From Phlyctochytrium arcticum (Eukaryota > Chytridiomycota > Chytridiomycetes > Chytridiales > Chytridiaceae): a stretch of 64,000 bases of DNA. Below, piece by piece: positions 48,626 to 60,746 of this stretch. The stretch is from positions 682,001 through 746,000 of the forward strand of contig JAHLKI010000013.1 of assembly GCA_025602905.1 (NCBI GenBank), read 5' to 3'. Within the stretch, counting starts at the first letter, position 1. The number at the start of each line of letters is the position of its first letter. The position numbers and the translations under genes were made by a program. The notes beneath the pieces were generated by a model. That model saw nothing but the letters and a program-made list of their open reading frames with translations. It searched no databases and was not told the DNA's origin.

Positions 48626-51600
48626 ATGCCCAGGCGCATATATAGGGTCAAAGAGCTAGCTGCAAAACTCTCTACCCGCGATTGTGTGATCGCTATAGAT
48701 CCCAGTTCTTTGCAATGCGCGTTGGGCGACTCTGGTGTCCTGGTAGGGCAGTTCTATACCAAGCGCGAAGCTCTGAAAAGATTTCCGGAGAGCAGAGTGG
48801 AGAGCTTTTCAGCTGCCATATGCTTTTGCGATAGTTCAGGGGCCATTCCGTGTGAACTCGTCGAATTTGATACGCGTCTTCTGGGACTTACTGTTTATCT
48901 GACTGTCTGGAGTCTTGTACGAATTCAATCAGGGGACGTGGAAAGCGACGATCAACCTTTAAGATGCTATTTGGAAGTTGGGAACAATCAAAGTATCTTT
49001 CCTGTGTCGAGCCCACTAAAAGATATTCGCGATTATCGGACAAACTTTCCAGTCGATGGAACTCCCAACGCCAACGAATTTTTGAAATCTGCCTCTAAAG
49101 CGGATGTTACGCCGCCCGTGAATTTCGATTATTTGTCACTGGAGGGTGTCGTACGCGCAAAGAGTGTTATGACGATGGAAAGTCATCAGTATACCTTTTT
49201 TGTTGAGTTTCAAATTGACACACCCAGTTCAGTAGTATGTGGTAACAGATTTTCCAAAGCTGCGTACGTGAAAGTGCCTGACGCCATTCCAGCGGAAACT
49301 GTTGTTCTGACCGCTTTCGTACTGTACCAACAATCCCTTCCCTCGTCGCATGAAATACTTCCTCTTTACGCCAGTATCCACGTTGGCCAGCGCTACAGAT
49401 GCACGGGACTTAAAGTCGCGTCAGTCCGTAACTCGGGTGCAGATTCTGCCACCAGAAGGGTCTTTCTCTTCACCATATCGAGCTCTAGTATGACAAATCT
49501 CAAATATTCGACGGAATCGGATGCCGGAATAAGAAAAGATACCAGGCTGCTAGCAAACCTGATCGACAACGATTCAAAGTCTCACGCGATCCCATTAAAA
49601 GGTCACGCTCCAACTATTTCCTACAGTGGTTGCATTACCAAGCATGTGGATGTAAAGATGGGCATTTTCCAACTAGATAATCGATTCCTGCTCTTCACCA
49701 CGTTCCACCATCTGAGTGGTGCAGGCCGTGGCCTTCGTGTTGGCGCACAGCTGAGTCTTCACAACATACACGCTGTCTCCTGCCTGACCAACCTGTATGG
49801 AGAGAAAACGAAGAAGCGGGTCGTGCTGGTAGCATGTTCCTACACATCTGTGAAGTTTGAACGATTCTCTGAGAAGGTGTCGCGATGCTTCATCACCTCG
49901 AATCAAGATCGCAAAGAAGCGTTGAAATGCTGGGCAAACTGCAATATCCCGGACATTCTGCTCGCTCAGCAACTGCAACGGGCTCTAGATGAAATAGTGG
50001 GAATTGCCAGCCTGCAAAACTTAGCCTTGCCACGGTCACGGGAGTCGATAGAATCTTGGTGCCAAGTCGGGGCCTGCGAACTGATGGTGTCATTCAACCA
50101 TGTACCTTGGATCCCCAAACGGGAAACTGCTTTCACTAGCCACAATACAGAATGTGATACGGCAAACTATCGGTATTCTATCCCGAAATTGTCCCACCTC
50201 TCCGACATCATAGCATCCTTGGACAAATTCCTGAACAGCGAATCTAAGAAACAGTTGCGAAAAGGATGGACATGCACTACAGTAGACATTCGGAATCTCA
50301 CTCTAAACCCACGTGTTTTAATGTGCATTCGTGCGTCTGCCAGCGGGCAGTTTGAGTTGTTTGACACATCTGGCTCTATTGAGGTTGAGGTGACGAGCTC
50401 GATGCAACAACTGCTAGAAGGCCCCACACTAGCTTTGCTAGCAGATTTTCAGATAATAGTGGAAAGATGGCATGATATTAGCGAGGGAAAGCTCATCGAG
50501 CGTCATCGAAGAGCTTATGTTAGTGTCACCCGAAGCAATATACTCTGGTCCAAAGCCTTTGTGGACAGGTGCACGACGGCTTCACCTGATCGGATCTTGA
50601 TGAGAATATCACATATATCCCCTTTGCGACAGGAACGCGGCGTCGATCAAGAGCCATCACTGAACTGTACTGTAGAGGGGCTATTTACTCCTGTGGGTGG
50701 ACCTAAAGTGGAACCTTCAGTACAAGGCTTACTACAACTGACGAAAGAGTGGTGTGGGGCGCGCCATATTTTGGAAATCGACAAGATGTATGTCCTTGAG
50801 CAGGCCCGCCGAATTTCGATACCAAAAAAATCTTCTTCGGCGCCTGCCCTAGAGACTATTGTTCTCTCTCTTGTCTCTGAATCCAGCATCAAGCTTCTCC
50901 CTCCTCCACAAAAATCGACCACGGACTCTAGCGCATGCTTGACAGCGGAGATCCTGTCAAAAGTGCAGGGTTGTAAGGAAACTCTTCGTGACGTTGGCGC
51001 AGTCCTGAGCCGCTATAGACATGAGAAAAAGTTCGGGGAATCTCTCGAGCACCTTGCTTCTTTCCGTGGGATTCTGATTGAACGGGATGCCGACAGCTGC
51101 TCTGACGATCGGCAGCGTATGGCATCGGGAACGAATCCCCCATCTGTATCAAAGAAAATTGGATTGTCGCTAGTTGTGCGAGACTTATGCGGTGGGGAGA
51201 CACTTAGAATGCATCTTCGTCTCCAAGAACACAACTATTGTTTCGGACTTCTCCCCGGTAGACGAATAAATGTATATGGTGCCACGTTGTACACTGCTCA
51301 AAACGGATACATCGAGGCCGATTCAAGAGCAAGCACATTGATACGCTCTGATCCGGATTACGAATGCCCACCTTCAGAAAACCAGAAACTTTACTTACGA
51401 CTGTGTCATATCACTGCCCCTGATTTGGTCCTATCTGCTCAGTATACCGTGCGCTGCATTTTGAAATGGTTGACGGATGTTCGGATCTCTTGCGAATGTA
51501 AAAATTGCGGTTTGGTCTGCATCAACAGTCAATGCCTGAACTTATGCAACGTCGGATATGAACTAAAGGCTATCGCTCGAGCCGTGGTTGAGGATGGATC

Positions 51601-52015
51601 ATCTGAAGTTACAGTTGTTGCCGAGGGTTTACAACCTGTCTGCTCTATCCTAGGCCAAACGGAAACATCAGCGGAAATAACCAAAGTGCTTTCAATGTTG
51701 AAGACCGATGGATCTGCAAAATTTCAGGCTGTCGGCAACTCGGCCGCTAATAAATACGATCAAAACAACGCGAGTCGCCTTCTAGCAAAAATGTGTCAAA
51801 ACCCGCCGCTGTTTCGTGAATTGGACTATGTCTGCTCGAACAACGGGCGCCATTCCCAGCCATATACGAAAAAGCTTCAAATGCGTTCATTCAAAATTGA
51901 GAGTGGTGCTGTCATTACAACTTTGAGCTTTCGAGGGCCAACGATCTCAATTTCAGATTTACGCAATACAGTTACACGGGAAAACATGGCTGTATTGCTC
52001 AAATCATTCGAATAA
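48626..52015 (+). CDS. Large OB-fold protein, CTC1-like (CST complex) candidate
   Basis: One uninterrupted exon of 1129 codons from ATG 48626, remarkable in a window where nearly all genes have introns. The frame is open upstream to about 48511 without an ATG, so a spliced start is possible. At least two segments have the OB-fold phrase Asp-x-Ser-Gly-x-Ile-x-Cys/Val-Glu: CFCDSSGAIPCELVEF (about residue 73) and ELFDTSGSIEVEV (about residue 577). Near residue 955 is a zinc-ribbon-like set, CECKNCGLVCINSQC, inside a C-terminal OB-like region. Size (human CTC1 is about 1200 residues), repeated OB folds and a C-terminal zinc ribbon fit CTC1, which with Stn1 and Ten1 binds telomeric single strands and guides Pol alpha. 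Alternatives are other multi-OB DNA-binding proteins. Confidence 0.5.
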   Translation: MPRRIYRVKELAAKLSTRDCVIAIDPSSLQCALGDSGVLVGQFYTKREALKRFPESRVESFSAAICFCDSSGAIPCELVEFDTRLLGLTVYLTVWSLVRIQSGDVESDDQPLRCYLEVGNNQSIFPVSSPLKDIRDYRTNFPVDGTPNANEFLKSASKADVTPPVNFDYLSLEGVVRAKSVMTMESHQYTFFVEFQIDTPSSVVCGNRFSKAAYVKVPDAIPAETVVLTAFVLYQQSLPSSHEILPLYASIHVGQRYRCTGLKVASVRNSGADSATRRVFLFTISSSSMTNLKYSTESDAGIRKDTRLLANLIDNDSKSHAIPLKGHAPTISYSGCITKHVDVKMGIFQLDNRFLLFTTFHHLSGAGRGLRVGAQLSLHNIHAVSCLTNLYGEKTKKRVVLVACSYTSVKFERFSEKVSRCFITSNQDRKEALKCWANCNIPDILLAQQLQRALDEIVGIASLQNLALPRSRESIESWCQVGACELMVSFNHVPWIPKRETAFTSHNTECDTANYRYSIPKLSHLSDIIASLDKFLNSESKKQLRKGWTCTTVDIRNLTLNPRVLMCIRASASGQFELFDTSGSIEVEVTSSMQQLLEGPTLALLADFQIIVERWHDISEGKLIERHRRAYVSVTRSNILWSKAFVDRCTTASPDRILMRISHISPLRQERGVDQEPSLNCTVEGLFTPVGGPKVEPSVQGLLQLTKEWCGARHILEIDKMYVLEQARRISIPKKSSSAPALETIVLSLVSESSIKLLPPPQKSTTDSSACLTAEILSKVQGCKETLRDVGAVLSRYRHEKKFGESLEHLASFRGILIERDADSCSDDRQRMASGTNPPSVSKKIGLSLVVRDLCGGETLRMHLRLQEHNYCFGLLPGRRINVYGATLYTAQNGYIEADSRASTLIRSDPDYECPPSENQKLYLRLCHITAPDLVLSAQYTVRCILKWLTDVRISCECKNCGLVCINSQCLNLCNVGYELKAIARAVVEDGSSEVTVVAEGLQPVCSILGQTETSAEITKVLSMLKTDGSAKFQAVGNSAANKYDQNNASRLLAKMCQNPPLFRELDYVCSNNGRHSQPYTKKLQMRSFKIESGAVITTLSFRGPTISISDLRNTVTRENMAVLLKSFE

Positions 52016-52172
52016 TGGCCATATTGTAGTCATTTAAAGCCAACCAAAACGCATCAAGAGATCTGAACCTCAATCATCTCTCAATAATAGTGTTTTCTAA
52101 TAGGTTGCTAAAATGTGTAGCATTCTGCTGATGGAATTCATTGAAGCCATTACGCAGCTAGAATAGATAGAG

Positions 52173-55100
52173 TCAATAATCAAACGAAGTGTTCGAGACA
52201 AGCCAACGCACTCTGCTCGTTAAATCATTATCGGCAAGATGTGACGCCAAACTGATGGATATTTCAAGCCAGCTTTTCGCCGAACCAACTTTGCTTGCAC
52301 TAAGAGGAAGATTAGACTGGCGTATTTTTGGCGTGGGAAAATAATTTTCTTAGAACCTCCAATGCTCACACCCTTCGTTCCTACGTTATATGAGTAACAT
52401 GCAAACTCAATAATGGAAAATACTCACCATGCAGTAATAATAAGCCATCTCAGTTCCTCCTCAGGATATGATTTCTGACTCTTTCTTTAATATATGTACG
52501 AGATGGACTCCAACTCACCAGTGTGGCCATACCGCAAAAGTGGTTGATAGCATGGATCGAAATTTTTTGAACAGATTGATTGTTGATGCTTTCGCAGTGA
52601 CCAGTGACGTACGGACCAACAACCGAAACCTGGAATTCACGGCGTTATAGCACTTTTTTTTAGAAAAAAACGTTGAGTATCACCATTGACTAAATTTCAA
52701 GACTGGTAACTCCGCTTCGTCCGCTAGTATTCGGTCAAGAACCAGCTTTGAAATGATTAGTCGCGCAGCGGGTAAAAAGAGTTTGTGCCCAACCTGTAGG
52801 ATTGAAAGTGCCACTTTCAATTATAGATTTGAGTGAGATTAACGAATAAACGAATTGATGCTCATATACGTCTACCTGATTGTGGCAGCTCCCGTTGCAC
52901 GATGAGATCTAGAATGACATGATTGGTAAACTGTAGAATGAAAAGGCCGCATGCATGTACCAGCAAATCGCTCGTAGATGGAAACAGGAACATCGAAATC
53001 CTGGATATCCTGGCGATTCATAGGTCAGTCATCAAATTTCGCATGAACTTGCAAATAAGCACACCTTCAAATACGTCTGGGTTTCGTCCCAACGATTCAG
53101 GCGAAGTAAAACTTCGAGCATCATAGAGAACGTTTGATATAGGATACCACTGCGTTTCAAAGACTCCGCGACTGATTTAAGGCCATTCTTTTGTCCACCC
53201 AGCTTCCATAAAGCGTCATGAGCCTTGATAAGGTGCTCGTTTCCTCCGTCCGTTGCTTGACGGGCCAAGATCAAGTGCGCAGCCGCAGTTGCGAGAAGGC
53301 TAGTCAGAGTAAGCATTGGTACTTTGTCCGTTGCTAAAGGAACCAACCATATATTTCGCTCTTCACATGCTTCACGGGTTGAAGGAATTTTAAACGACAA
53401 GCATTCCAAAGCTTTGTCAAAGTAACGACAAGAAAGATCGTAATGATGCATAAGGGAGCTTCGCAACGCCAGATTCCACACGGTGCGGTACAACCAATCA
53501 GACTCATCACGCGAAACCTGGCCATCTTCTTCATGTTGAAGACGTAACATTTGGTACACTATCATGGTAGCGTTGAGATTAAGCTCAACAACAGCCATCT
53601 TGATGAATACCTTGGTCACAGTAATCTTCGCAGTCCATAAGTGTTTGCTCGCTATGTCGAATGTCTTTATTAGCATGAGAAGAAGAGCATCCTTGGCCGA
53701 AGTAAGTCTTACGTGATACTCGCATCGCTTGTGCTGAGCTTCAAGAGGCAACTATCGCGCATCCTGTCATTAGAAATATCCCATATACAATCGGTATACA
53801 AACTACCGGAGAAGCACCATCAACTTAGCAGGCGATTTTATTTTGTTCGAAGATGGAAACGCTGCGAGGAAACGCTTTATAATTTCTGCTAGCGTCGTTC
53901 TGTCGCCAGCCTAAAGTACGTATCAGACTGAGTGAATGAAGATCTCTCACACGGCAGGGAGTAACATTACCTCGTATGCCATTCTCGCGACGGCTAATGT
54001 CCAGCGTTCGGTGTCTTCCGAGAACGATATTTTATTTATGATGCTCAACGCTGCTTGAAAAGTGTTATCGAGAGTTCATCCTTTGTAAACTCAATGCTAC
54101 CTTCATCTGGGTTCCCGGCAAGGATAAAGGTGCTTAGGGCCAAGAAAAGTGATTCGTTAGATCCTTCAAGGGCTAAAGCTACGGTTAATCAACAAAAAGC
54201 ATATTGTGTTCTTTGCTTCAAACGAACCTCGTAGCGCAGCGTCGCGCGCACGATCAAGGTCAAAACTCCGGATGAAACACACGGCAATCTTCCTTTCGAT
54301 TATGGCTGACGAATGATAAGCTGATGTCTACCATATTGACGTTACTACCTTTGTTTTTCAAATCAACCGTGTTACTTCCTATCATGGTAAGTGATAGCTG
54401 CAAGATCTGAATAGAGGAAGCATACGATCCGCCCTGCAACATGTGAGAGCTTTCTAATGCAGCCGTAGAACGACCCGGCATCTTTCGTTTACAAACCTGG
54501 AATGCATGCTCCGCTGCTTGCCATAGTATAAGCTACTTCGAATTAAATCACGTCATCCTGGGTTTTGGAGACCAGCTTACCAGGTACACCCGGCGATGCG
54601 GTATCTCATCATTATTCAAGTACTCCTCTAAGGGTTGTTAAACATTAAGCCGTAATATGAGTGATAGCAAAAGTGGAGACGTACCAAGTTGAGAGTTCGC
54701 GTGTGCCAGTTCAGACTGTTCAATACCAATCATTTGCTTTAAAAGCAACTGAAGCTTCCAAATTCGCAAGCTTTGGAGATCTCGATCCGCTCCTTTTACT
54801 GCCTCGAGATGAGCTGACAGCGTATGGATGGCAGCCAGTCCCTCAGAAACACTTGGCGAACTGTTATGTACAGGCGTCGAGATGCCAAACATCAGACATA
54901 CCCAAGCGACGTTGTCATGATCATTATCATGCTGCCACTTTCCATTTAGGCGATTCGGACACGTTTATACGATGAGACTAACCAATGAAAATGTTTGATG
55001 TTGTTTTTTTCGATCGAGCAGTGTTCTATTGCTTGCTGAAACACTGTGGTCCGTGATAAGGATAGATCATGACAAATCGCTCGACATAAAGCGAGCGAGT

Positions 55101-56558
55101 ACCTTGCATTACGGCTTTCCTCTTTTCGTTTTCGGGGGTAGATCCTGGGAGCAAAGCCTTCATACGCAAAAAGTAGCAAAAAGCGCGACCGGGCAAAACC
55201 TTTTCACAGGGTTCAGGCAATGAACGCGGTCCAATCTGATGGCTTTTACCTTGCAAAGTAATTCTGCATCTTTAAGCGCGGATGCAGGGGTTTTGTTTTC
55301 AAGGTGGCATGTCGCTCGTAAAATAAGCAGTTGGATCTGAGACAGATATGAATATTGTTCCAAACAGATAAGGATGATTCAATCCCACCCGAGCAGCCTC
55401 AAGCTTGGTAGACAGCGGGCTCACGCAGAGACTGATGGACTCCAATCCTAGGTCGCACCATTGTATGGCATCAATTTCACGATTAGCGTATTTGGCAGAC
55501 CGAAGGGACGATTCGATTAGCGCAGATAGCTAAGGATCGCGTCAATGGCCCGCAACTCTTGGATTGGAAAAGGACTCACCAGCGAGGAGTTGCTTTTAAG
55601 AAGCTCCATTGAATGTGAAGCATTTTTGATCTGCTGCAGTTGTTCAACACTTCCTGATAACGCAAAATCCTTAAATGATATGATGTTGGATATAGCAATT
55701 GATCTAACATGGTGATTTTTTCTTACCGCTTCCGCAACAAAGAAAGATTGCATCAGCTGCAAGTTCGCAAACTTCAGGTCGCTGTCGCCGCCTACATTAA
55801 CACACTCTTCCAACAGCTACGTACTTTTAATGCTGGCGAACATGTAGACCGCTAGCAATTTACTCTACCTTGTGAGACTTTTCCAGAGTATCGTTCGCTC
55901 GATAGTAATGCTGCCGGTCTAAGAACCTTTCAGTGAACGTTACAACGGATATAAACAAACCGCCAAGTACCAAGCCAGCATCCAGCAACCCTGATCAGGA
56001 TGTGCGCCAAGGATAGGCAAGCTTCAGCTGTTGATTGGGGAGGGCATAAGACGGTGTTCTATGCATATTTAGGTGATCCAATACCTTTAGGAATGGTTTG
56101 CAACTCTGCTGATGCCATCATAAACTGGGACGCCGCTTCCCGAACTTTTCAACAGATATTCAATTAGTAAATCAGCCGCGACCCCGTTCAAGAACTATAA
56201 TGTCTTCATACTGTAACATGATAGCCATTTGGTGATGTTTTCCGAAATAGCAGTGTTCCAAAGCTTCACCCCTGGATCCATGGCCCCGAGTAAGTAAGGA
56301 GAGGTTTAGCCAAACAACGGTTCCCATTCCCACCATGTGCATCCAGTTGTTTGGCCAGGCTTCTCCTCGCATCCTGAGGGACAGTCGCAATTTCAACAGG
56401 TATCGAATGCCGCAACGCCGATGACAGCCAGTCAAGGTAAAGTTCTGCGGCAAGAGCGTCCGGCAGGGACACGGCAACACTTGCTAATACTAGCCAGACA
56501 GTTGTTATTGTACGGTTTCCTCCAAAGCACGCAAGATCTTACGGTCCACTTCTTCCAT
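52173..56558 (-). CDS. SPO22: Meiotic ZMM protein SPO22/ZIP4-like (TPR)
   Basis: A long gene with many small exons; only part of the model is exact. Exon 1 begins at ATG 56558. The central exon (about 53069-53751) shows SPO22-type TPR helices: NLNATMIVYQMLRLQHEEDG, WLYRTVWNLALRSS and YDLSCRYFDKALECL. The end is clear: 52629-52519, 52459-52428, 52380-52357 and 52299-52173 join in frame, giving EELRWLIITAWNEGCEHW, then SAKSWLEISISLASHLAD and TGA. Other exons lie near 55813-55590 and 54880-54690. Spo22/Zip4 (TEX11 in animals) is a TPR scaffold of the synapsis initiation and crossover (ZMM) group at meiotic chromosome axes. It implies a sexual cycle in this organism. Divergence is high, as usual for the family. 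Confidence 0.75.
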
Positions 56559-57137
56559 TGAAGCTTGATTTTGAGGGAGGTACGCGCCAACCAACGTCAC
56601 GAAATTCCCAACTCCTTTTGAATAGTCTTTTTCCGAGATTCTTTGTTTTGAACTTTAAGATAGGTGGACAGGTTGGACTGAACTGATCTGGACTGGCTCA
56701 AAATTGCAGAAAATAGGGACAACCTCTACAAGATTTTCGACTTTATCCAACCCACCCTCTCACACTTGTTTACTGTTTTTCGCACATCGCCTTACGGCTT
56801 CAGGGAACTACTATCGACGCCTTTCAAAGCATGCTTTTTGACATGTGTGTGGCTGCTCATTACAGTTGTGCCCCGGTTCGTTGTAAAGGCACCCAAAGAA
56901 GCATCTCCCTCTGTCTGTTGCGGAAAGGCTATAGGAGAAATTCGCGGCGGAGCCAAGTGCTGCGCAAATCGCGCAGCGAGTCGAGGTCACGGGCCAGAAT
57001 GGAGCGCTCTGATTGGCTGGGCATTTTCTGTTAGAGGTCCTATTTACGAATCTTTGCAACACTCGTTCGTTCGACGACCAACCTTCCCACACGGACGCTC
57101 TGAATCGCACGTCCCGGGACATTCAGGTACAGGCAGG
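56559..57137. promoter_or_regulatory. Divergent region, SPO22 / ribosomal protein eL13
   Basis: 579 bp between divergent starts. A CTGATTGGCTGG stretch at 57008-57019 contains a CCAAT box in inverted orientation. Pyrimidine-rich blocks at 56740-56770 are typical of ribosomal protein leaders. No gene was recognised here. Confidence 0.45.
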
Positions 57138-58078
57138 ATGAAGCACAACAACGTTTTACCCAACCAGCACTTCCGCAAGGACTGGTGAGTGACTACCGCC
57201 GAGCGGCATCAGCAGATCGCTGGACGAGCAAGCACTAACTAGTATACTTGCAGGCAATTGCATGTGCGAACATGGTTTGACCAGCCCGGAAAGAAGAAGT
57301 CCCGCCGAGTTCACCGTATCAAGAAGGCCGCTCAGATCGCCCCCCGTCCCGTCGATGGTCTTCTCCGCCCTGCTGTCCGCGGTCAAACCGTCAAGTACAA
57401 CATGAAGTTGCGTGCCGGCCGTGGTTTCACTCTGGAAGAGCTCAAGGTGCGCATTGCAGATGTTGGCAGTTAGTTGATGGTAGTTGCAAGATCCATTGAG
57501 GACTCGTGCGTCCCTAAGGAGCATCGGGGCGTGGTTCTGGAGGTTGATATGGAAGACGCTACGATATACGTCTGGATTTTCTGCTATCTCAAAATTGAGG
57601 AAGATCTTTCCATTAAACCTTGCTTCTTCCCGTAGGCTGCTGGTATCCGTCGCAAGGAGGCCCGCACTGTTGGTATTGCCGTTGACCATCGCCGCAAGAA
57701 CCGCTCTGTTGAGGGACTCGAGGCCAACGTTCAGCGTTTGAAGGAATACCAGACCCGTTTGATTGTCTTCCCCAAGAAAGCCAACAAGCCCAAGAAGGGT
57801 GATGCCGATGTATGTTGCCACTAACACATGCGTCTCTCTGACCATTTTGACTCACAATCTTTTTGCAGGCCGCCGCTACCGCCGGTGCCATTCAGCTCCG
57901 TGGTGCCATCCTCCCCGTTGTCCAGCCTAAGAACACCGACATTGAGCGTGCCATCGGTGACGCACCCAAGGTCCAGGCTTACACCACCCTCCGTATGGCC
58001 CGCTCAGACAAGCGCCACAAGGGTATCCGGGAGAAGCGTGCAAAGCTCGCTGCTGAGGAGGAGAAGGCTAAGAAATAG
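57138..58078 (+). CDS. RPL13: 60S ribosomal protein eL13
   Basis: Exons 57138-57184, 57254-57446, 57636-57809 and 57869-58078 encode 207 residues, normal for the family. Diagnostic segments are [17 protein letters not shown] at the start, [53 protein letters not shown], and [21 protein letters not shown] sequence ([20 protein letters not shown]) near the Lys-rich end. It is a structural protein of the large ribosomal subunit. The second intron is 189 bp, three times the local norm. Codon choice is biased toward C-ending codons, as expected for high expression. Confidence 0.97.
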
Positions 58079-58383
58079 AGTCTTGTATTTCAATGTACAT
58101 CTCCTTGTCAAGGTCCCTTTTTTATACATTTTCCATTCGTTCATTTCATCACTCCGGTGTACGTTCGCAGTTGCGACGTTGGACTTTTTTTCCCACCATC
58201 AAGGATGTCACCTGCATGGAACATGTCAGTCCGTCACTTCGGCTTTCAAATTCCGCTCTTCCCTTGGAATGCGAAATTTTACTTTTTTGTTTTATAAAAA
58301 AAAGGAGGTCGCTTTGATTCGTTTCCATTTGCCAGCACTCATCTCAGCAAGCGGAAGGCACACAGGCATCAGTTTTACTATTG

Positions 58384-60011
58384 ATGGCCCTCGTTACAGC
58401 CGACGATCACGCTGCGAGCAAGAAGAACGCCAACGACAAGTTATGCGACGGTTTGCGCGCGGGTTTTGAGTCGCTCACCCTGAATGGGACAGACCAGGAA
58501 CCTGAATTTGTCTTCTCATTTGATACTGAAGAAACACTGAACGAGTTCGGTGAAGGTAGAGGCGACCTTGACCATGTAGTGCAAGCTCATTGTACTGACT
58601 TACATCTCAGAACGTCTCAAGGTCGAAAGTTCCAGTCCCACACGACCCAAACGAAGACAGTCATCCATCTCCATTCGACTGGACCCTACTGCATACGTTC
58701 GCTTAAGCACTTCTCCGGGAGACAAGCCGCGGTTACGAATTTCAGAAGCCGCTGATGTTTCTCAAGTCTTACAAATCCATAATTTTCAAGCTCCAAATCA
58801 ACCCACGCAAGCATGGAAGCCAACTCAAAAGGTTGGGCTGGATTGCTTTGATGTGGTCAGCGTTATTGGCAAAGGGGCCTACGGCAAAGTCTTTTTAGTT
58901 CGAAAGAAGATTTTGCAAGAAAACAGCAAACTTTACGCGATGAAAGTTCTACGTAAAGCTTCCATTGTTGTGCATGGAAAGGGGGCCGAACACACTAAAA
59001 ATGAAAGAAACATTCTGGAGGACGTGCAACATCCATTCATTGTCACTCTTCACTACGCCTTTCAGACAGAAGCAAAGTTGTACCTTATTTTGGGGTATGC
59101 TTCGGGGGGCGAGCTCTTCTCCTATCTGGCTCAGGAAAAGATGTTTAGTGAGGATGTAGCAAGGTTTTACATCGCTGAGTTACTGCTGGCAGTAGAACAT
59201 CTGCACGACTTAGGAATTATCTATCGGGACCTGAAACCAGAAAATGTGTTGTTGAACGCAAATGGTCACATTCTTCTCACGGATTTTGGGTTGTCAAAGG
59301 TTGCCTTGGGCGCGGAAACTGTCTGCGGAACTATTGAATTCATGGCACCGGAAGTTCTGGACGACCATCGCAAGGAAGGATATGACAAGGCCGTGGACTA
59401 TTGGAGTCTGGGCGTGATGCTCTTTGATATGCTGACAGGGAATCCACCCTTCTATGGGCATAACCGGAAGAAAATCATGGATGCCATCTTGACGAAGAAA
59501 GTCGTGTGCCCAAAATTCATGACAAGTTTTGCGCAAGACTTGTGTTTAAAGGTGCGCTTACACTTATCTGCGGTTTTTAAGCTGAACGACTCAACTCAAT
59601 TTTTGTCTACAGCTTCTGAAGAAGGATCCAAAAAAGCGTCTGGGAAGCGGTGATAACGGTGCCAAGCAAGTCAAGTCACACTCTTTCTTCCGAAAGACCA
59701 ATTGGGAACAACTGGCCCGCCTGGAAGTGACTCCTCCCCTTATACCAAATCTCGTAAGTCTAGCTCAAAAATCCATCGAACTAGTACTGATGCGGTTGAT
59801 CAATCTACAGACGTCACCGGAAGATACTTCATATTTTGATAACCACTTTACCGCGATGGGACTTGCAGAATCGCCGAGTGATACATCCGTGCAAACGCTA
59901 GGAGACGAGCATATCGACCATTTTCTAGGCTTTAGCTATGTGGCCGAGTCTTACTTGGCCCGCGAATTCCCTAGCACCCCAAAACACACCGACGGCTTTC
60001 AGCAACGATGA
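58384..60011 (+). CDS. S6-kinase-like AGC protein kinase
   Basis: Exons 58384-58555, 58611-59551, 59613-59753 and 59811-60011 join to 484 residues. An N-terminal acidic motif (FVFSFDTEETL) recalls the TOS-like region of S6 kinases. The kinase domain starts FDVVSVIGKGAYGKVFLVRK and shows the catalytic loop YRDLKPEN, LTDFGLSK, the activation segment ETVCGTIEFMAPE with the PDK1-site Thr, and DYWSLGVMLFDML. The AGC tail has TSPEDTSYFD, a turn-motif-type Ser/Thr-Pro and the hydrophobic motif FLGFSYVA, with Ser as the expected TOR-site residue. These features indicate a TORC1-regulated kinase of the S6K group acting on ribosomal and growth targets. It sits next to eL13 by chance, as far as can be told. 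Confidence 0.93.
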
Positions 60012-60591
60012 ACAAATAGATGGGAGGATACACTCCGTTACGGATGATCTTGTGCAATCGAGATGGGGATCAGTCCTTATATACCGACTAAATAGATACC
60101 ACCCACCGCCTCCCCGAAGGGCACTCTATCCCGTCTTTGTCAAAACAACAAGTCACGATGGACAGCCCTTATTTTGTCTGTCGAGATCAAAGGGAAGAAA
60201 GTGGCTTCCTCGTGCAGTAGATAGTATTGGAGAGGAACATAGACGGAGCTTTGCAGTAGACAACTTATCGGAAGAAGAGTTGAGCACGATACGGGGGCAG
60301 GAAAGACATCGGAAAGTCTTTGGGAATATGGAGTCGCCACTGTGTTGGTTGCAAACGGCGTTTCGGAAGATGCTCCCAACTCTGTTTGCTCCTAGTACCG
60401 GCAGACTGATTTATTGTTTCCGGTCTTGCGACCTTTTCCCCTCAACTGCTGCGCGCCCTGCGAGCTTTTGCTTCATAATCGATGAAAGCAAAGATATATT
60501 TGACCGCGCGCAGGAAGATCGAGGCTCTACACCACAGGATGTGTCCGGGGATGTGACGTTTAGTATCATTAGCCTTATGACAGCACTTTAA
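59938..60591 (+). other. 217-codon open frame overlapping the kinase 3' end
   Basis: An ATG-started frame begins inside the last kinase exon in another phase and continues 580 bp past the kinase stop. The product is of mixed composition, not low complexity (for example NLSEEELSTIRGQERHRKVFG), with no family I know. It could be a real downstream gene with a misjudged start, an alternative kinase C-terminus reached by splicing, or a chance frame. Confidence 0.3.
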
Positions 60592-60746
60592 TTACGTTGT
60601 TAGACGGCGGTTAGTATGACCGCCTGTTCTGTCAGTGTTGTGGCAACATCCTTCCCAGTGATACATTTGTTCATCATGTAACTGTAAAGTGTTTGTAAAC
60701 ACCCACCGAAGCTCAGATACAAATCTATTGATGATATGATAATGGT

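Noticed and set aside
57447..57635. snoRNA in the long second intron of eL13
   Set aside because: Ribosomal protein introns often host snoRNAs, but I found no matching C (RUGAUGA) and D (CUGA) box pair and no convincing H/ACA hairpins.
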